In this document: one piece after another, positions 17,905-27,563 of the stretch | How the letters are laid out: each line of letters begins with the position of its first letter | Position numbering within the stretch: position 1 is the first letter of the stretch | NCBI GenBank assembly: GCA_020635115.1 | Contig: JACKAK010000009.1 | Coordinates: forward strand, 139,867 to 203,866 | DNA length: 64,000 nucleotides | DNA from: Halobacteriovoraceae bacterium | GTDB taxonomy: Bacteria; Bdellovibrionota; Bacteriovoracia; Bacteriovoracales; Bacteriovoracaceae | Reading direction: 5' to 3' | Position numbers and translations under genes: made by a program | The notes under the pieces: generated by a model | Database searches by the model: none | What the model saw: only the letters and a program-made list of their open reading frames with translations | What the model was told of the DNA's origin: nothing

Positions 17905-19304
17905 TGAAATTTAAAATTAGTTTATTATTGATGTTTATATCTATGAGTCTACTAGCGGAAATGACAAATGGAGAAGGGAGATTTTACGCATACGAAGATG
18001 ATTCATTGAAATTTATTAATCAGCAGCTTCTTTCCTCAGCGTTCCAAGATGTCTTAGATAAAGAGATGAAGAAGATGGGACTTGATTCAGATTTATTCTG
18101 GCAAAAATTTGAAGAAAGACTCGCAGAAAATTTAAATCCTATAAGTGATCGCTTACAAAAAAAATATGGTATTAACCCTCCGGAAAGTAGTGAAGATAAA
18201 AAAGCAGATGTTGATCCAGCTAAGAAAGATGCCTTTGATAAAGAGTTTCGACTCATTAAGTTAAAAATGCGTGCAAAATTAGGCAATATTCGTAAGGCCA
18301 TCAAATCTTATGAAATCAAAAAAAAGAGCAGGGCGACAAGATCGGCCTCTTCAAGGTTTTTAATTCTCTCTGCTCTTGTTGATTCAAAACAAGTTCATGA
18401 AATTTATAAATATTTCACAAGATCAGGCCAAGGTTTGCAGTTTGAAAAAACTTATCTCACTGTGAACTATGAATTTCAACAAACAAGCTGGAATGAGTTA
18501 GGGGTTGAAAAATCTGATGATTTCACATCTGTACTTGAACAATATTGGCAACAGTGGTTAGTTGATAATTTTAAAGAAAAATTAGGTGAAATTATAATTG
18601 CCGATTCGTCTCGGAAAAAGATGCTTCAAGACTACGTATTTCAGATGTCTACAAATGCTCAACTTATGACTGGTGAAAGTAGTGCAATTGGACAAGATTT
18701 TCAAAATAACTCTTGGCTCAATATTCAACTTAAATATAGAAGAATTGACGATAATGAGAAAAAGGATGAACGTGCTTTTGAAATTAGCGCAAAATTTCTA
18801 TATTTAGACTTAAACAATTCAGAAGTTATACTTAGTGCAGATTATCCAAGAGTTGAAAAAGTTTTTAAATTTGAAAGCGATCATAAACTAAGTTCACTCA
18901 TTGCTAGTTTTTCTTATCAACTTCCTCTACAGGACTTGTTGAAAATAAGACCCACATTGGCCCAAATCCCAATGAATTCTTCTCGTTTTATTCTCGAAGT
19001 TAATGGTCTGACAAATATCAAAGATTTAATTCAGGTAAATGACCATCTAACTAATGTAGGGGTAATATTAAATTTAAAATCAATGATTAAAACCTATTCT
19101 GGAAGTAAAGGCATTCTGGCCATTCAGTATACTGGAAAGAAAGAGGATTTGAATAAACTTTTATTGAAAATAGATCAATCAAAGTTAAATACAAATATGC
19201 TGATGGCCTTTCCTAACAAGGAGAATATGGGAATTCTCATTTTGAAATACATAACTGAAAACTCTACTCCTGTTCAAACTGATTTGACCAAGGAAAAGAT
19301 ATGA
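17904..19304 (+). CDS. secreted protein of unknown function in the dnaE operon
   Basis: The signal peptide (hydrophobic residues 5-17, cleavage probably after LLA) is followed by a helical, charged region with a Lys-rich linker near residues 90-150 and a C-terminal part with alternating hydrophobic residues (FILEVNGLTNIKDLI). No family was recognised. Its ATG shares the A of the dnaE stop TGA, and the next gene overlaps its stop by 4 nt, so it lies in a tightly coupled operon of dnaE, this gene, a lipoprotein gene and pyrD. The lipoprotein partner suggests the two work together at the envelope. Confidence 0.7.
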   Translation: MKFKISLLLMFISMSLLAEMTNGEGRFYAYEDDSLKFINQQLLSSAFQDVLDKEMKKMGLDSDLFWQKFEERLAENLNPISDRLQKKYGINPPESSEDKKADVDPAKKDAFDKEFRLIKLKMRAKLGNIRKAIKSYEIKKKSRATRSASSRFLILSALVDSKQVHEIYKYFTRSGQGLQFEKTYLTVNYEFQQTSWNELGVEKSDDFTSVLEQYWQQWLVDNFKEKLGEIIIADSSRKKMLQDYVFQMSTNAQLMTGESSAIGQDFQNNSWLNIQLKYRRIDDNEKKDERAFEISAKFLYLDLNNSEVILSADYPRVEKVFKFESDHKLSSLIASFSYQLPLQDLLKIRPTLAQIPMNSSRFILEVNGLTNIKDLIQVNDHLTNVGVILNLKSMIKTYSGSKGILAIQYTGKKEDLNKLLLKIDQSKLNTNMLMAFPNKENMGILILKYITENSTPVQTDLTKEKI

Positions 19305-20227
19305 AAAATTATTTAAATCATTTTACCATCTTTATTATTTTACTAACCTCATGTTCAATGCCCAAAGTTAAACAAAGAGGTATTGGTGGATTACCCCCTC
19401 AGGAAGCAGTTAATGAAACTTTTAGTGGTGTAAAAAAGAAAGTTTCCATTTTACCTTTCTTCAACGAGGCCCCTTATGGTGGAGATGATTTGGCGTTAAC
19501 TGCAAGCAGTGAACTGCAAAATGAACTTTTTAGAACAGGAGAGTTCATTTTTGACCCTGTTGATCAAAACATGTTTGGAACTTCCAAAGAAATATATTCA
19601 GGTGGGGGAGTTAAGCTGGTTCAACTCTCGCGTAGGGCCAAGGTAGCAGGTATTAACTTTGTCATCTACGGAAGAATAATTGAGGCCAGAGTCAGAGAAA
19701 AAACCGATGAAATTGGACTTGTAAGAAAAACTAAATCATACTCAGAGTCACAAGTGGAAATACGTATTTTTGATGTCAACAGTAATAAAGAAATATACAC
19801 GGATGTATTGAGAGGTTTAGCTGACGAATCTTCTTATAAGTTTTTTAAAACAGCACGCGAAGATCAACTTCTTAATCGCAGAAATCTAATGAGATATTCA
19901 GTGAGAATCGCAGTTAGAAGATCCATTCCAAAACTTTTATCTCTTTCAAAAAAACTAGAATGGATAGGAAGAGTGGCCAAAATTGTCGGCAACAAGATTT
20001 ATATTAATGCTGGTAGAAAAAGTGGAATTCAAGTTTCTGATATTTTAAAAGTCATTACCGAAGGACAGGATATTTTTGATCCAGAAACAGGTGCATTAAT
20101 TGGAGTTTCACGTGGTGAAATTAAAGGAACCGTCGAAGTTATAGATTATGTGGGGATTGATGGCGCAGTTGCTATTTTACATTCGGGAGGATCTGTATTA
20201 GAAGGTGACTACGTCATGTTATACTAA
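19301..20227 (+). CDS. CsgG/FlgT-like lipoprotein
   Basis: A lipobox (LTSC, Cys18) is followed by an N-terminal region like the CsgG/LpoB alpha-beta fold: VSILPFFNEAPYGGDDLAL, ELQNELFRTGEF and VAGINFVIYGRIIEA. The C-terminal 85 residues (WIGRVAKIVGNKIYINAGRK, then GIQVSDILKV and VLEGDYVML) resemble the FlgT C-terminal domain that ends in a small beta barrel. Such proteins sit at the outer membrane in secretion or flagellar-basal structures. The assignment rests on pattern resemblance. The start codon overlaps the upstream stop (ATGA). Confidence 0.6.
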   Translation: MKNYLNHFTIFIILLTSCSMPKVKQRGIGGLPPQEAVNETFSGVKKKVSILPFFNEAPYGGDDLALTASSELQNELFRTGEFIFDPVDQNMFGTSKEIYSGGGVKLVQLSRRAKVAGINFVIYGRIIEARVREKTDEIGLVRKTKSYSESQVEIRIFDVNSNKEIYTDVLRGLADESSYKFFKTAREDQLLNRRNLMRYSVRIAVRRSIPKLLSLSKKLEWIGRVAKIVGNKIYINAGRKSGIQVSDILKVITEGQDIFDPETGALIGVSRGEIKGTVEVIDYVGIDGAVAILHSGGSVLEGDYVMLY

Positions 20228-20242
20228 TAATTGAGATCCAAA

Positions 20243-21280
20243 ATGTATTCACTCCTAAAAAAATGTTTGTTTCAAATTGATCCAGAAGTAGCTCATAATT
20301 TGATAATTAATTTAATGGGTAAGTTTCCTAAAACATCGGAAGTATTTTGCCAAAATAATATTGGAGAAGACGAAAAGTATAAATGTTTCGGAAAAAATAT
20401 GTCCTGGCCCTTTCCAATCGGACTGGCCGCTGGACTTGATAAAAACTCAAAGGCCGTTTCATTCCTATCAAAACTCTATTTTGGTGCTATTGAAGTTGGT
20501 ACTGTTACACCCCTTGCACAACCCGGAAACCCTATGCCAAGATTATTTCGCTACCCTGATGAGCAAAATCTTAGAAATCAAATGGGTTTTAATAATAACG
20601 GAATGGAGGAGATGCGCCAAAATATTCTTGGACAAAATAGGAATAACAAAGCTTTAGGAATCAATCTTGGAAAGAATAAGGTGACCTCAAGCGAAGAGGC
20701 GTGGAGAGATTATCAAAAGTCATACACTTTTCTTAAAGACCAAGCAGATTATATTGTTGTGAATGTTTCATCACCAAATACTCCGGGACTTAGAGATCTA
20801 CAAACTTCAAAAGGATTAGAAGATATTTTAAAATCAATCGTTGATGTTAGAGAAAAAGACGATCCAGCTTTATTTGTAAAAGTATCTCCTGATTTAAATT
20901 TACAAGATCTAGATTCGATAATTGATCTTGTGAATGATTTTAATATTCAAGGTCTTATTGCAACTAATACTACGATAATGCCTGAGTATGGAACAGGAGG
21001 AATGTCTGGAAAAATCTTATTTCCGAAAAGCAAAAAAATTCGTTCTCATATTTTAAAACGTATTGAAAATATGAATTTAGATTTAATCGGTGTCGGTGGT
21101 TTTTCAAGTTTCGAAGAAATCTATGATTTTTGGAGAGAGGGTGGGACATTTGTTCAAATTTATTCTAGTTTTATTTTCCAAGGGCCCAAAATATTGAGTG
21201 ATATCAAAAAAGGAATAGATTCCAAGATTTTAGAATATAAAGTGAGTTCATTTCAAGAATTTCTTCAAAAGTTACGATAA
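20243..21280 (+). CDS. pyrD: dihydroorotate dehydrogenase (quinone), class 2
   Basis: Oxidises dihydroorotate to orotate, passing electrons from FMN to the quinone pool; membrane-associated step of pyrimidine synthesis. Seen: an N-terminal helical extension (LLKKCLFQIDPEVAHNLI) typical of class 2, FMN contacts in GLAAGLDKNSKAV, substrate motifs NQMGFNN and GINLGKNK, and catalytic Ser in VNVSSPNTPGLRDLQ. The C-terminal phosphate site is GVGGFSSFEE. ATG 20243 is preferred over a TTG four codons earlier. The 3' end overlaps the convergent kinase gene by 9 nt. Confidence 0.95.
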   Translation: MYSLLKKCLFQIDPEVAHNLIINLMGKFPKTSEVFCQNNIGEDEKYKCFGKNMSWPFPIGLAAGLDKNSKAVSFLSKLYFGAIEVGTVTPLAQPGNPMPRLFRYPDEQNLRNQMGFNNNGMEEMRQNILGQNRNNKALGINLGKNKVTSSEEAWRDYQKSYTFLKDQADYIVVNVSSPNTPGLRDLQTSKGLEDILKSIVDVREKDDPALFVKVSPDLNLQDLDSIIDLVNDFNIQGLIATNTTIMPEYGTGGMSGKILFPKSKKIRSHILKRIENMNLDLIGVGGFSSFEEIYDFWREGGTFVQIYSSFIFQGPKILSDIKKGIDSKILEYKVSSFQEFLQKLR

Positions 21281-22450
21281 TTTTTTTGGCATTCTTATTT
21301 TAAAAGTTGTATTGAAACCTTCGATTGGTTTAACAAGGGACAATTTACTATCAGCACTGTTTAAAATTTCCTTACAAAGACCAAGCCCAATACCTCTTCC
21401 TGAACGATTTCCTTTAGTCGTGAAAAAGGAATCAAATATTTTGTCTTGAATTTTTTCAGGAATTCCGCTACCTGTATCACTAAAGAACATATCAAGAAAA
21501 TCACCTTCATCATTAAAATGTATTTTTATCAATCGTTGGGGTTGTTCTTTTGATATTGAATCAATTGAGTTTGCTAGTAAGCTTACAAAAACTTGCAAAA
21601 ATTCTCCATAATGACATTTTACAGTATATTCTTCAAACGGAAATATGGCATCAACTGAAATATCTTTGTTCTTAAGAGTACTATCTGACAGTAAAATAGA
21701 ATCTTCCAATATTGTAGAAATACAATGCTCTTCTTTATCTAAGTTATCTACTGGTCGAACATATATTTTTACACCCTGAACGATCTGTTTAACCCTACTG
21801 ATCGTTTTTTCCATACGCATGAGAGTATAAATCGTTCTATCTTGAGGTTCATTTGTTTTAATAGATCTCTCTAAAGATTTTGTAATATTCATAAGTACTG
21901 TGAGTGGATTGTTAACTTGATGAAGAATGTCTGCAAGCATTTCTCCAAGGCTAGCAAAACGAGACGATTTTGTGATGTAATTCTCTAAGTTTTTTAATTT
22001 AGTTGTATCAAAACTTATAACTAAAATTTTGTTTTGCTCAGAATATTTTACTCCAACAAGCCAAAATTTTCTTAATTCTCCTCTTATTTCAATATCAGCT
22101 TCTTCAGAAAGTTGGACATCCTCAGAATCTAGTACCTCTTGAACAAACCTTTTGAAATTTCCGTTTTGAGTGTAAAAACCAACTTCTTTCCCGATGAAAT
22201 CTTCAGGCTTCATATCAACAATATCAGCAAGTGTTTTATTTACACCTAGATATTTCATATCAGTACTAATCCATGAAATAGTACAGGGAGTATGATCCAA
22301 AATCGTATTTAATTTCTCAACTTGTTCAGTCGCACTTGCGTAGGAATCATAAAGTTTTTTTAAGCTCTCTTTTGTTAAATCTGAACGAAGATTACCTTCT
22401 TTGTCCAATAGTCCAAAAGATTTCAGAAAATCGTTTAAAGATTGATTCAT
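21272..22450 (-). CDS. cytoplasmic PAS-domain histidine kinase
   Basis: No transmembrane segment. An N-terminal helical part (residues 1-40) leads to a PAS domain at about residues 45-150 (ILDHTPCTISWISTDMKYLG). The dimerisation helix carries the phospho-acceptor His in ADILHQVNNPLTVLM, the NtrB-like HxxNNPL form. The ATPase domain shows an N box (VSLLANSIDSIS) and G boxes DTGSGIPEKIQDK and GRGIGLGLC. It is an orphan kinase, with no response regulator nearby; the ligand or redox cue of the PAS domain is not visible. It is convergent with pyrD. Confidence 0.88.
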   Translation of the reverse strand: MNQSLNDFLKSFGLLDKEGNLRSDLTKESLKKLYDSYASATEQVEKLNTILDHTPCTISWISTDMKYLGVNKTLADIVDMKPEDFIGKEVGFYTQNGNFKRFVQEVLDSEDVQLSEEADIEIRGELRKFWLVGVKYSEQNKILVISFDTTKLKNLENYITKSSRFASLGEMLADILHQVNNPLTVLMNITKSLERSIKTNEPQDRTIYTLMRMEKTISRVKQIVQGVKIYVRPVDNLDKEEHCISTILEDSILLSDSTLKNKDISVDAIFPFEEYTVKCHYGEFLQVFVSLLANSIDSISKEQPQRLIKIHFNDEGDFLDMFFSDTGSGIPEKIQDKIFDSFFTTKGNRSGRGIGLGLCKEILNSADSKLSLVKPIEGFNTTFKIRMPKKLS

Positions 22451-22603
22451 ATTTTACCATCCTATCAATATATTTTAGCGGCCTTGGGAGTGAGTGACTC
22501 GAGGAATTTTTTTCTATAAATATTTAAATTTTATGGTCAATTAACTAATTGAAAATTTTCATGTGATTCTTTTAATAAACCGAATATCTCGGATATACAT
22601 GCT

Positions 22604-23311
22604 TTAAAAAAAATAATACTCAATGATTTTTTTTAATTTTTCTCTCAATATTCTATGAACGGCAACTATCTTTATATTTGATTGAATTTTTTCAGCAAAC
22701 GAATATTTTTTTGAATGAGATATGTAATTAAAATGATCGTGTTTACTTCTTAGAGCAATTGATAAATTTAAAAAACGAGAAGTATCATCTTTTCTATGAG
22801 AATCTTGAATTTGGATAAAAAAGGCGGCGTCCGACAGTTTTATGGCATTATCAAAGTTTCGAAGCAAAGTCTTGGAGTTTAAGTCTTTAAATTGTCCAAG
22901 TACAAAAACTATTTTACCTTCTGTTTTATTCGATTCATATAATATTTTTTTTAAATCGTTCATAGATTTTTTGTAATTTGGAAAACCTTCAGCTACAGCA
23001 TTCGTATATGAATTTCGATTAACTTCCATCAATCCATCAGAATTAAATGTATAAAATGAAATATTGAAAGCATTGAATCGAGATAAAAGTGTATTTTCTA
23101 ATTCGCGTGAGATTTTCTTGGCCTCTTCTATCGCCAAGCCCATATCAATAGAATTATCAAGTATGAAATACAATCTTAAATTGTCAAAATCTTTGGTATT
23201 TAATCTAAAAAAATTTGAACATCCTTCAAAATGAGAAGGAAAAACTGGAAAATTTCCCGCAAAGATGCAAAAATTTGGAAAAAAAATAAATGTTAAAAGC
23301 AATAGTTTCAT
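22604..23311 (-). CDS. secreted VWA-like protein of unknown function
   Basis: The signal peptide (residues 1-18, cleavage after FAG or nearby) precedes a fold suggestive of von Willebrand factor A: YFILDNSIDMGLAIEEAKKI at the usual first strand/helix and VFVLGQFKDL later. The metal-site DxSxS pattern is degenerate (DNSID), so metal binding is doubtful. The ATG directly abuts the queC stop codon (TAAATG), so it is probably translated after queC by coupling. No family was assigned with confidence. Confidence 0.55.
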   Translation of the reverse strand: MKLLLLTFIFFPNFCIFAGNFPVFPSHFEGCSNFFRLNTKDFDNLRLYFILDNSIDMGLAIEEAKKISRELENTLLSRFNAFNISFYTFNSDGLMEVNRNSYTNAVAEGFPNYKKSMNDLKKILYESNKTEGKIVFVLGQFKDLNSKTLLRNFDNAIKLSDAAFFIQIQDSHRKDDTSRFLNLSIALRSKHDHFNYISHSKKYSFAEKIQSNIKIVAVHRILREKLKKIIEYYFF

Positions 23312-24007
23312 TTAGGTATAGTTGGGTCTTTTTTCGTATGGAATTGGGTCTTCCAAATTCGCCCTTTGAAAACCACGTAATCTCAATGCACAAGAATCAC
23401 AAACTCCACACGCCTTCTCCTCTCGAGCATAGCAAGACCAACTTTTTTCCAAAGGTGCTTTAAGCTCAATGGCCTTCTTGACGATTTCTTCTTTTTTTAG
23501 CTCAATTACCGGAGTTATGATGCTTATATCTCCATTTTTTGTACCTTCTTTTATGAGCTTATTATACGCCTTGAAATAACTTGGTCTACAATCAGGATAT
23601 CCAGAGGAGTCTTCATCAACTGCTCCAATATAAATCTTTTTCGCACCAATAACTTCTGCCCATGAGACGGCCATGGCCATAATATGAGTATTTCTAAAGG
23701 GAACATAACTATCAGGTATCTCTTTTGAGTCCCCTTTAAAATTTTTAACCTCAATTTTGTCATCAGTTAAAGAACTCCCTCCAATTTGTTTTAAGAATGT
23801 AATATCAATCACTTTTCTTAATTCTTTTGGAACGCCATAATGATCTGCAATTGAATGAAAACAATGAAGCTCTTTTTTCTCAGTGTTCTGCCCATAATTT
23901 AAATGTAAAAAAGCGAGACGACGGTGATTTTCATTTGCAATAGCTGCACTAACCAATGAATCCATGCCTCCACTCACAAGAACAATTGCGAGATCTTCTG
24001 ACTTCAT
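23312..24007 (-). CDS. queC: 7-cyano-7-deazaguanine synthase
   Basis: Makes preQ0 from 7-carboxy-7-deazaguanine with ATP and ammonia, in queuosine synthesis. Seen: PP-loop LVSGGMDSLVSAAIA at the N-terminus, the segment VPFRNTHIMAMAVSWAE, and a zinc site in SCYAREEKACGVCDSCALRL. The 231-residue length is normal. It is the middle gene of a tight minus-strand set: one base separates it from the upstream phosphohexomutase stop, and it abuts the downstream gene. The rest of the queuosine pathway is not in this window. Confidence 0.95.
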   Translation of the reverse strand: MKSEDLAIVLVSGGMDSLVSAAIANENHRRLAFLHLNYGQNTEKKELHCFHSIADHYGVPKELRKVIDITFLKQIGGSSLTDDKIEVKNFKGDSKEIPDSYVPFRNTHIMAMAVSWAEVIGAKKIYIGAVDEDSSGYPDCRPSYFKAYNKLIKEGTKNGDISIITPVIELKKEEIVKKAIELKAPLEKSWSCYAREEKACGVCDSCALRLRGFQRANLEDPIPYEKRPNYT

Positions 24008-24008
24008 C

Positions 24009-25769
24009 CTATAACTCCTTCACCGTATCTTTCAAATAAGCTAGAAACTTATCTATCTTTTGATTGGTTCGTTTCTTTTTCTCTTCTAGTTTTCCCACCT
24101 TATCCTGAAATAAAAGGTAAAACTTTATTTTTGGCTCTGTACCCGAAGGCCTTAGAAAAAGTTTGTCACCAGAAGTAAATGTAAAACCTAATACATTACT
24201 TTTAGGTAAATCTAAACTCTCGCTTTTTGAATTTGTAAAATTTATTGATTTTTGTTGCTGATAATCTGACAATTTTGAAATCTTATCTCCACAAATTTCA
24301 TTTGATTTAAACGTTCTAAAATATTCCATGATCCTTTGGATTTTCTCCGCACCTTCCTTACCCAAATAATCTAAAGTAAGTAGTTTTTCTGATGAAAATC
24401 CATACTCTTCATAAATTTTATCAAGTCCTTGCAAAAGATTCAGATTTTGTCTCTTATACCATAAAGCAATCTCGGCCATTAAAGCGAGGGAGCTCACCCC
24501 ATCCTTATCTCTCACATTATTGTGATTTAGATAACCAAATGACTCTTCAGTCCCAAATAAGAAGTTTTTTTCTGGATTTGTTTTTTCTATTTCATTCATT
24601 TTTCCACAAATCCACTTAAAGCCAGTGAGTGTATTATAGACTTCTACTCCAAATTTTTGAGCTATCGTTGTTTGCAATTCTGAAGTAACAATAGTTTTAA
24701 CATAGTACGGATTCAAGGGCAGTCTATTTTGTTCTTTGAGATTAGTAAGAATATAGTGAATCATTAAAATACCTATCTGATTACCATTTAAATATATGAC
24801 TTCACCATCATTTCTAAAAGCAACACCTAATCTGTCGGTGTCTGGATCAGATCCCATCACAATATCAGCATCAATTTCTTTCATCTTTTTTACTGCAAGC
24901 TCTAATGCTTCGGGGTTTTCTGGATTAGGACTTTTTACGGTTGGAAAACTTCCATCTGGTAATGACTGCTCTTCTACTATATGAAGGTTCGAAAAACCTA
25001 AATCTTCAAGTATTCTTTTACAAGGAATGAGTCCTGTTCCATGAATGGGAGTATAAACGATCTTTAATTGTGGCCCAAATTCTTGACACAGTTGTGGATT
25101 CACGTGCCACTTTTCTAAGGACGCAAAATATACGTCTTCAACAGCTTCTCCTACCCAAATGATGCTTTTTTCTGTCACACCTTCATTAAAATCTTTAAAT
25201 GAAATTTCTGAATAATCCTGAATTTTATTAAATTCATCAATAATGTATTTGTCATAAGGAGGTGTGACTTGAGCACCATCCGACCAAAATGCTTTAAAAC
25301 CATTATATTCTGGTGGGTTATGGCTGGCCGTGATCATGATGCCGGCCTTTGAATTGTGGTGACGAACAGAAAATGATAAAAGAGCAACCGGATTCATCCT
25401 TTCAAATATATATGACACAATTCCATTACCTGAAAGTACGCTACAAACTTCCTTTGCAAACTCGAATGAGTAATTTCTAGAATCGTAAGAAATGGCCACT
25501 GAGTTTACTTCACTTGGAAAGGTTCTTTTAATTACATTTGCCATTGCTTGGGTCGCCTTGCGAACATTGTATTTATTCATTCTGTTAAGGCCCATACCTA
25601 AAATACTTCTGAGCCCACCCGTTCCAAATTCTAATTGCTTATAAAATCTTTCTTCAATTTCTTTATCATCCTTAAGGTCGATGAGCTTTTGTATCTCGGC
25701 CTTATCTTCTTCACTAATAATGGAGGAATTCACCCAAAGATGAGCTAAATCATAGGCATTTTTATTCAT
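24009..25769 (-). CDS. phosphoglucomutase/phosphomannomutase
   Basis: An alpha-D-phosphohexomutase interconverting hexose 1- and 6-phosphates. Seen: active-site phosphoserine loop TASHNPPEYNG, metal-binding DPDTDRLG, sugar-binding loop GTEESFGYL and phosphate-binding loop RPSGTEPKIKFY. About 586 residues, the length of the long bacterial/eukaryotic PGM2-like type. The start at 25769 is chosen for its Shine-Dalgarno AAGGAG; a longer frame to 25835 adds a hydrophobic, unfamily-like stretch. Whether glucose or mannose is preferred cannot be told. It is transcribed divergently from the ferredoxin gene. Confidence 0.92.
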   Translation of the reverse strand: MNKNAYDLAHLWVNSSIISEEDKAEIQKLIDLKDDKEIEERFYKQLEFGTGGLRSILGMGLNRMNKYNVRKATQAMANVIKRTFPSEVNSVAISYDSRNYSFEFAKEVCSVLSGNGIVSYIFERMNPVALLSFSVRHHNSKAGIMITASHNPPEYNGFKAFWSDGAQVTPPYDKYIIDEFNKIQDYSEISFKDFNEGVTEKSIIWVGEAVEDVYFASLEKWHVNPQLCQEFGPQLKIVYTPIHGTGLIPCKRILEDLGFSNLHIVEEQSLPDGSFPTVKSPNPENPEALELAVKKMKEIDADIVMGSDPDTDRLGVAFRNDGEVIYLNGNQIGILMIHYILTNLKEQNRLPLNPYYVKTIVTSELQTTIAQKFGVEVYNTLTGFKWICGKMNEIEKTNPEKNFLFGTEESFGYLNHNNVRDKDGVSSLALMAEIALWYKRQNLNLLQGLDKIYEEYGFSSEKLLTLDYLGKEGAEKIQRIMEYFRTFKSNEICGDKISKLSDYQQQKSINFTNSKSESLDLPKSNVLGFTFTSGDKLFLRPSGTEPKIKFYLLFQDKVGKLEEKKKRTNQKIDKFLAYLKDTVKEL

Positions 25770-25882
25770 TTGTTTTCTCCTTAACACTCCAAAAAAATAG
25801 AATGGCAATGTCTCAAAAATGTAAAAAAATGGCAAATACCATGCTATTATGTCGGTACAAAAAGGTTTTAGAAGGAGAATTT

Positions 25883-26131
25883 ATGGCCAATAAGGATATG
25901 AAACATTCTTCAAATGTTGAAGGAAAGTTTTATTGCACTGATCCAGATGATGAGAATGGAGAAGGATGCATTGCGTGTAATGTTTGTTATACAGGAGCTC
26001 CAGATTTTTTTGCTGAAGATGATGATGGAAATGCTTTTGTTAAAAAGCAGCCTACAACACAGGAAGAAATTGATTTATGCGTTGAGCAAATGGAAGCTTG
26101 TCCGGTTGCGTCTATTGGTGATAATGGTTAA
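25883..26131 (+). CDS. single-cluster 4Fe-4S ferredoxin
   Basis: An 82-residue acidic protein with the cluster ligands in CIACNVC and a distal CPVA, the pattern of small single-[4Fe-4S] ferredoxins (fourth ligand in EACPVASIG). The start is ATG 25883 behind AGAAGGAGAA; longer readings have no family character. It is an electron carrier of unknown partner. The 3' end overlaps by 4 nt the convergent gene of a secreted protein. Confidence 0.9.
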   Translation: MANKDMKHSSNVEGKFYCTDPDDENGEGCIACNVCYTGAPDFFAEDDDGNAFVKKQPTTQEEIDLCVEQMEACPVASIGDNG

Positions 26132-27393
26132 AAATTATCTTCGAACCATTCTTGACAACGCTTAAGGGGGGATGTGATTTTCCCCTTAAGCTCGGATAGT
26201 GTCATCCCTTTTTGCTTAGATTTTTCAAAATATCTGAAATCACCGTTTTCATTAAGATATTGTAACACATTTGTTCTAAGGCCGTGCATTTCACTTTTCA
26301 AAGCATTCGAAACTTCTGACTTACCAAGATAATTTTCTCTAGGATCAGTCATCTTCAAAATTGCAGAAGCTAATAAATTATCAAGACCACTCATTTGTGA
26401 GTAGATCTTCATTGTTCTTTTGGATTTTAGACTACTAAGAATATAATTCACAAATTCTTCGGTAGGATAAATGGATAAGAAGAGAAAAATGTTTTGGAAC
26501 CTTAGCTTTTGTTGAGGGTTTTTTTTGATAAAAGTGGTTTGGTTTTCAAATTGCTTAATATACTTAAATAGTCTTTTTAAGATCAACTTTTTTTGCTCTT
26601 CACTATTTATTAAAAGCGGTTTTTCCTTAAGAATGTAATTTTCAATTTTAACAAGTGCCTCTCTAAGATATTCGTGTCCTAAACGAGAAGTGCTTTCAGG
26701 TCCTAGCAATGACATTGTTATGAAATAATCACTTAGAAGTTCAGAAGAATTAGACTTTGAATTCTCATAGAGAATTATTTGTTCAAAGACATGGGATGAT
26801 TTATTGTTGAGATAAAGAAATTCCTGATGAACTTCTCTACCAATGCTCAGCATGTTGTCTATGGCCCAAATAAAACCTCTTTTTTTGTCATACTGTGCTA
26901 CACTCATATGAGCATTGAAATATTTCATTAATCTAATTAAGTCACTGATTTCAAAATCAAATTGATTATCTCGACGCCGTAAGTATTCCTTATATTTTTC
27001 AAATTTTGTGGAACTTCTTTGCGAATGACGAAGTTGTTTTCTTATATTGTGAATAAGATGTAGTTGTGCGTTGTTAATAACGCTCTGTTCTTGCTGAGTG
27101 ATTAAATCAATATAGGGTGGTTGAAGTAGTTTGTGATACCTAGAAATTATTTTTTTTAAGTACTTTGTTTGAGCAGAATTATCACTTTTTAAAATTTCTT
27201 GAATTGAACTCTGATCAATTCCTATCGCATGAGTGATGTAAACAACATCTGGAAAATTACGTGCCTTGGCCATCTGTGGGGCCAATTCAATTAGTGCTTT
27301 TGTTTTACTGTCTATACTCGTTTCACTGGAGTAAGCTGAAAAACTTAAATAAAATATTTTAAAACTTAGGATAATTACTCTTAACATTTTCAT
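26128..27393 (-). CDS. secreted helical protein of unknown function
   Basis: The signal peptide (hydrophobic residues 5-20, cleavage near YSS) is followed by about 395 residues rich in Leu, Lys and Ser that look mostly helical, with no recognised motif or Cys pattern. Alternative start: the second Met, two codons in. It is isolated, convergent with the ferredoxin gene and divergent from the antiporter gene. No function is proposed. Confidence 0.65.
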   Translation of the reverse strand: MKMLRVIILSFKIFYLSFSAYSSETSIDSKTKALIELAPQMAKARNFPDVVYITHAIGIDQSSIQEILKSDNSAQTKYLKKIISRYHKLLQPPYIDLITQQEQSVINNAQLHLIHNIRKQLRHSQRSSTKFEKYKEYLRRRDNQFDFEISDLIRLMKYFNAHMSVAQYDKKRGFIWAIDNMLSIGREVHQEFLYLNNKSSHVFEQIILYENSKSNSSELLSDYFITMSLLGPESTSRLGHEYLREALVKIENYILKEKPLLINSEEQKKLILKRLFKYIKQFENQTTFIKKNPQQKLRFQNIFLFLSIYPTEEFVNYILSSLKSKRTMKIYSQMSGLDNLLASAILKMTDPRENYLGKSEVSNALKSEMHGLRTNVLQYLNENGDFRYFEKSKQKGMTLSELKGKITSPLKRCQEWFEDNF

Positions 27394-27563
27394 CCAATCC
27401 TTATAGATAAAATATTAAAATCTTAAAAGAGGCAAAGTAAAATATTCAGATATATTTCTGAATTTTTAGTGTTTAAGTTACTTTTAATATTGAAAAATTG
27501 TTTACGTGTCGGTCCATGTTTGGGACAATACCAACAAAGAATAACTTTAAAAGAGGTTTATCA